NCBI RefSeq assembly: GCF_000739015.1
Contig: NZ_JPUG01000025.1
Span: 1-64,000, forward strand
Direction: 5' to 3'
DNA: 64,000 nucleotides
From: Microvirga sp. BSC39
Lineage (GTDB): Bacteria; Pseudomonadota; Alphaproteobacteria; Rhizobiales; Beijerinckiaceae
The translations under genes were made by a program, and so were the position numbers. Shown here piece after piece: positions 61,421 to 64,000 of the stretch. The notes under the pieces were generated by a model, which was given only the letters and a program-made list of their open reading frames with translations, was not told the origin of the DNA and searched no databases. Position 1 is the first letter of the stretch. Every line of letters starts with the position of its first letter.

Positions 61421-62166
61421 TACCGGTGCACGCCCAGCATCGAGGTCAATCCGCCGTCGATGGGCAGCACCGCGCCGGTGATGTAGGCGGCGGGCTCGCT
61501 CAGGAGGAAGGCGGCAAGGCCTGCGATCTCCTCAGGCTTCGCGAAGCGCCCGGCCGGGATCTGCTTTTCCATGTTGTCGCGATAAGCGGCGTAAGGCGCC
61601 ATCATGTCCGTGTCGATGAAGCCGGGTGCGATCACATTCACGGTGACGCCGCGCTTTGCGGTCTCCACCGAGAGCGTGCGGCAATAGGAGATCAGCGCGC
61701 CCTTGGAGGCCGCATAGGCTGCGTTGCCCGGATTGCCCTGGAGCGCCGCCACCGACCCGATGGCGACGATGCGCCCGGCCTTGGCGCGGATCATGCCGCG
61801 CATGAGCGCCTTGGCGATGCGGGTGAGGGACCAGAAGTTCACCTGCATGGCGGCTTCGGCCTTGTCCTGCTGCATCATGGCGGCGAGCGCGTCATAGGGC
61901 TGGCCGGCATTGTGGATGAGCCCGAAGAAGCTCTCGCCCTCGATGCTCTCGCAGAAGGCCTCGAGGGCCGCCTTGTCGGCGAGATCGATCTCATGGGCCG
62001 TGATGGTGCGGCCGGCATTCGCCTGCATCAGCTCGTCGGCGAGTGCCTTCGCGGCCTCGCCTGAGGAGCGGTAGGTGAAGTCGACATCGTGGCCGGCCGC
62101 CACCAGCGCCCGCACGATGGCAGCACCGACGCCCTTGCCGCCGCCCGTCACCAGAACCCGTGTCAT
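61420..62166 (-). CDS. fabG: 3-oxoacyl-ACP reductase-like SDR of the very-long-chain acyl cluster
   Basis: 248 residues. The SDR motifs are TGGGKGVGAAIVRAL (cofactor), HNAGQPYDAL, GSVAALQGNPGNAAYAASKGALI (Ser-Tyr-Lys) and the C-terminal YITGAVLPIDGGL typical of FabG. It would reduce 3-oxoacyl-ACP during chain elongation. It starts 3 bases after the ketosynthase stop, so the two are co-transcribed. Symbol given for family, not as the housekeeping fabG. Confidence 0.92.
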   Translation of the reverse strand: MTRVLVTGGGKGVGAAIVRALVAAGHDVDFTYRSSGEAAKALADELMQANAGRTITAHEIDLADKAALEAFCESIEGESFFGLIHNAGQPYDALAAMMQQDKAEAAMQVNFWSLTRIAKALMRGMIRAKAGRIVAIGSVAALQGNPGNAAYAASKGALISYCRTLSVETAKRGVTVNVIAPGFIDTDMMAPYAAYRDNMEKQIPAGRFAKPEEIAGLAAFLLSEPAAYITGAVLPIDGGLTSMLGVHR

Positions 62167-62169
62167 ATC

Positions 62170-63450
<1,281 letters not shown>

Positions 63451-63460
63451 AGCCTTCTCC

Positions 63461-64000
63461 TCAAGCCTTGGTGAGCCGGATGGCGCCTTCGCCGCGCCAA
63501 TGTCCGATGGAGGTGACGAGCGCCTCGCTCGGTCCGCCCCCGGCGATCAGGCCGGCGGCCAGCGCGACGCCGATGGGCGCCTGGGCTTCCATGGTGTGGC
63601 CGACGAGATCGCCGGTCGCATGGATGGCAGCGCCGGGCGCGATGTCCTTGAGCGCCGCCCGTTCCTCGTCGGTGATGCCCTTGATGCCGGTGGCGCCTGA
63701 GATCACCAACTCGGGCCTGGCACCGAGCTGCCGCGACAGGCCATGAAGCGCGCCTTCGACGCTGCCCGGCTGACGGCGGCGGCGGTCGGAGGCGACGCCC
63801 GCGATGGCAGCGAGCGGCTTTGCGCCGCGCGCGGCGGCGTGTTCGCGGGATTCGAGCACCAGGAAGCAGCCACCGCTGCCCAAAATCATGCCGCCCTCCG
63901 CGGGGCGCTCCCAGACGGGAGCATAGGGCTTCTTCCAGAGGAAGCCGCCCATCTCGTAGATGAGGAGCACGTCGGGGCGCTCAGCGTTGTAGGAGCCGCC
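63461..64000 (-). CDS. Ketosynthase-like protein lacking one active-site histidine (5' end off window)
   Basis: 179 codons of the C-terminal part are present; the frame is open past 64000. The order of motifs follows the ketosynthase fold: GGSYNAERPDVLL, WERPAEGGMILGSGGCFLVLE, VISGATGIKGITDEE where NAHGT should be, DLVGHTMEAQAPIGVALAAG with the second His, and a shortened TSIGHWRGEGAI end in place of NSFGFGG. Loss of the first His means it cannot decarboxylate in the usual way; a chain-length-factor-like partner of the next ketosynthase is the inference. Confidence 0.82.
   Translation of the reverse strand, partial: GGSYNAERPDVLLIYEMGGFLWKKPYAPVWERPAEGGMILGSGGCFLVLESREHAAARGAKPLAAIAGVASDRRRRQPGSVEGALHGLSRQLGARPELVISGATGIKGITDEERAALKDIAPGAAIHATGDLVGHTMEAQAPIGVALAAGLIAGGGPSEALVTSIGHWRGEGAIRLTKA

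Overview
The window is high-GC (roughly two-thirds G+C by eye), densely packed alphaproteobacterial chromosome. Several arrangements are typical of Hyphomicrobiales (Rhizobiales): a hemC-hemD-mitofilin-like-hemY block divergent from tsaD-gpsA, a DUF1674-htpX-rsmB-heparinase-purH order, a 1607-residue NAD-glutamate dehydrogenase, DUF2794 and IalB proteins, and an AcpXL/LpxXL-type gene set for very-long-chain lipid A acylation. Methylobacteriaceae (Microvirga-like) is my best guess, by inference only. I saw no rRNA, tRNA, CRISPR array, transposase or phage gene.

Layout. 1-5000 (minus strand): haem synthesis genes hemC, hemD, a coiled-coil inner-membrane protein and hemY, which runs off the left edge. 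5060-9023 (plus): tsaD, a GNAT acetyltransferase, gpsA, an EVE protein and a nitrilase-family hydrolase. 9069-12350: a Crp/Fnr regulator with a coupled 81-residue gene, divergent from acs. 12690-18013: an L,D-transpeptidase, a low-GC orphan gene coupled to a cyclopropane-fatty-acid synthase, a lipoprotein, an ECF41-type sigma factor with its carboxymuconolactone-decarboxylase partner and matching promoter, a ccdAB toxin-antitoxin pair with a perfect operator, and an SdhAF4-like protein. 18119-25961: htpX, rsmB, a heparinase-like gene, DUF1127, a LysE exporter, purH and a YbjQ protein. 26081-39192: a UMF1-type MFS protein, NAD-GDH, a divergent HxlR/alcohol dehydrogenase pair, a probable small RNA, DUF2794, two further MFS exporters with a GNAT, and a Bax-inhibitor-like protein. 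39419-50503: an ABC permease/ATPase pair divergent from a GDSL esterase, an aldo/keto reductase, ThpR, an odd histidine phosphatase, a YeiH exporter, pterin dehydratase, a GFA protein, an RTX protein, an SDR and DUF1232. 50798-57625: ialB, rlmN, two small membrane proteins, a LysE exporter, lemA with two TPM-domain genes, and DUF1223. 57654-64000 (minus): the lipid A very-long-chain acyl set (lpxXL-like, dehydrogenase, fabG-like, ketosynthase, and a second degenerate ketosynthase cut by the right edge), split by a two-gene insert.

Most of the window is housekeeping. The parts that stand out are the probable minus-strand small RNA at 34290-34440, the TPM gene whose N-terminus is made of an interspersed repeat, the ketosynthase-like protein lacking one catalytic histidine, the ECF41 module with an exact promoter match, and a hairpin that would hide the DUF1127 ribosome binding site. 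Imperfect palindromic intergenic repeats of several families fill most non-coding gaps and also flank the insert in the lipid A cluster.
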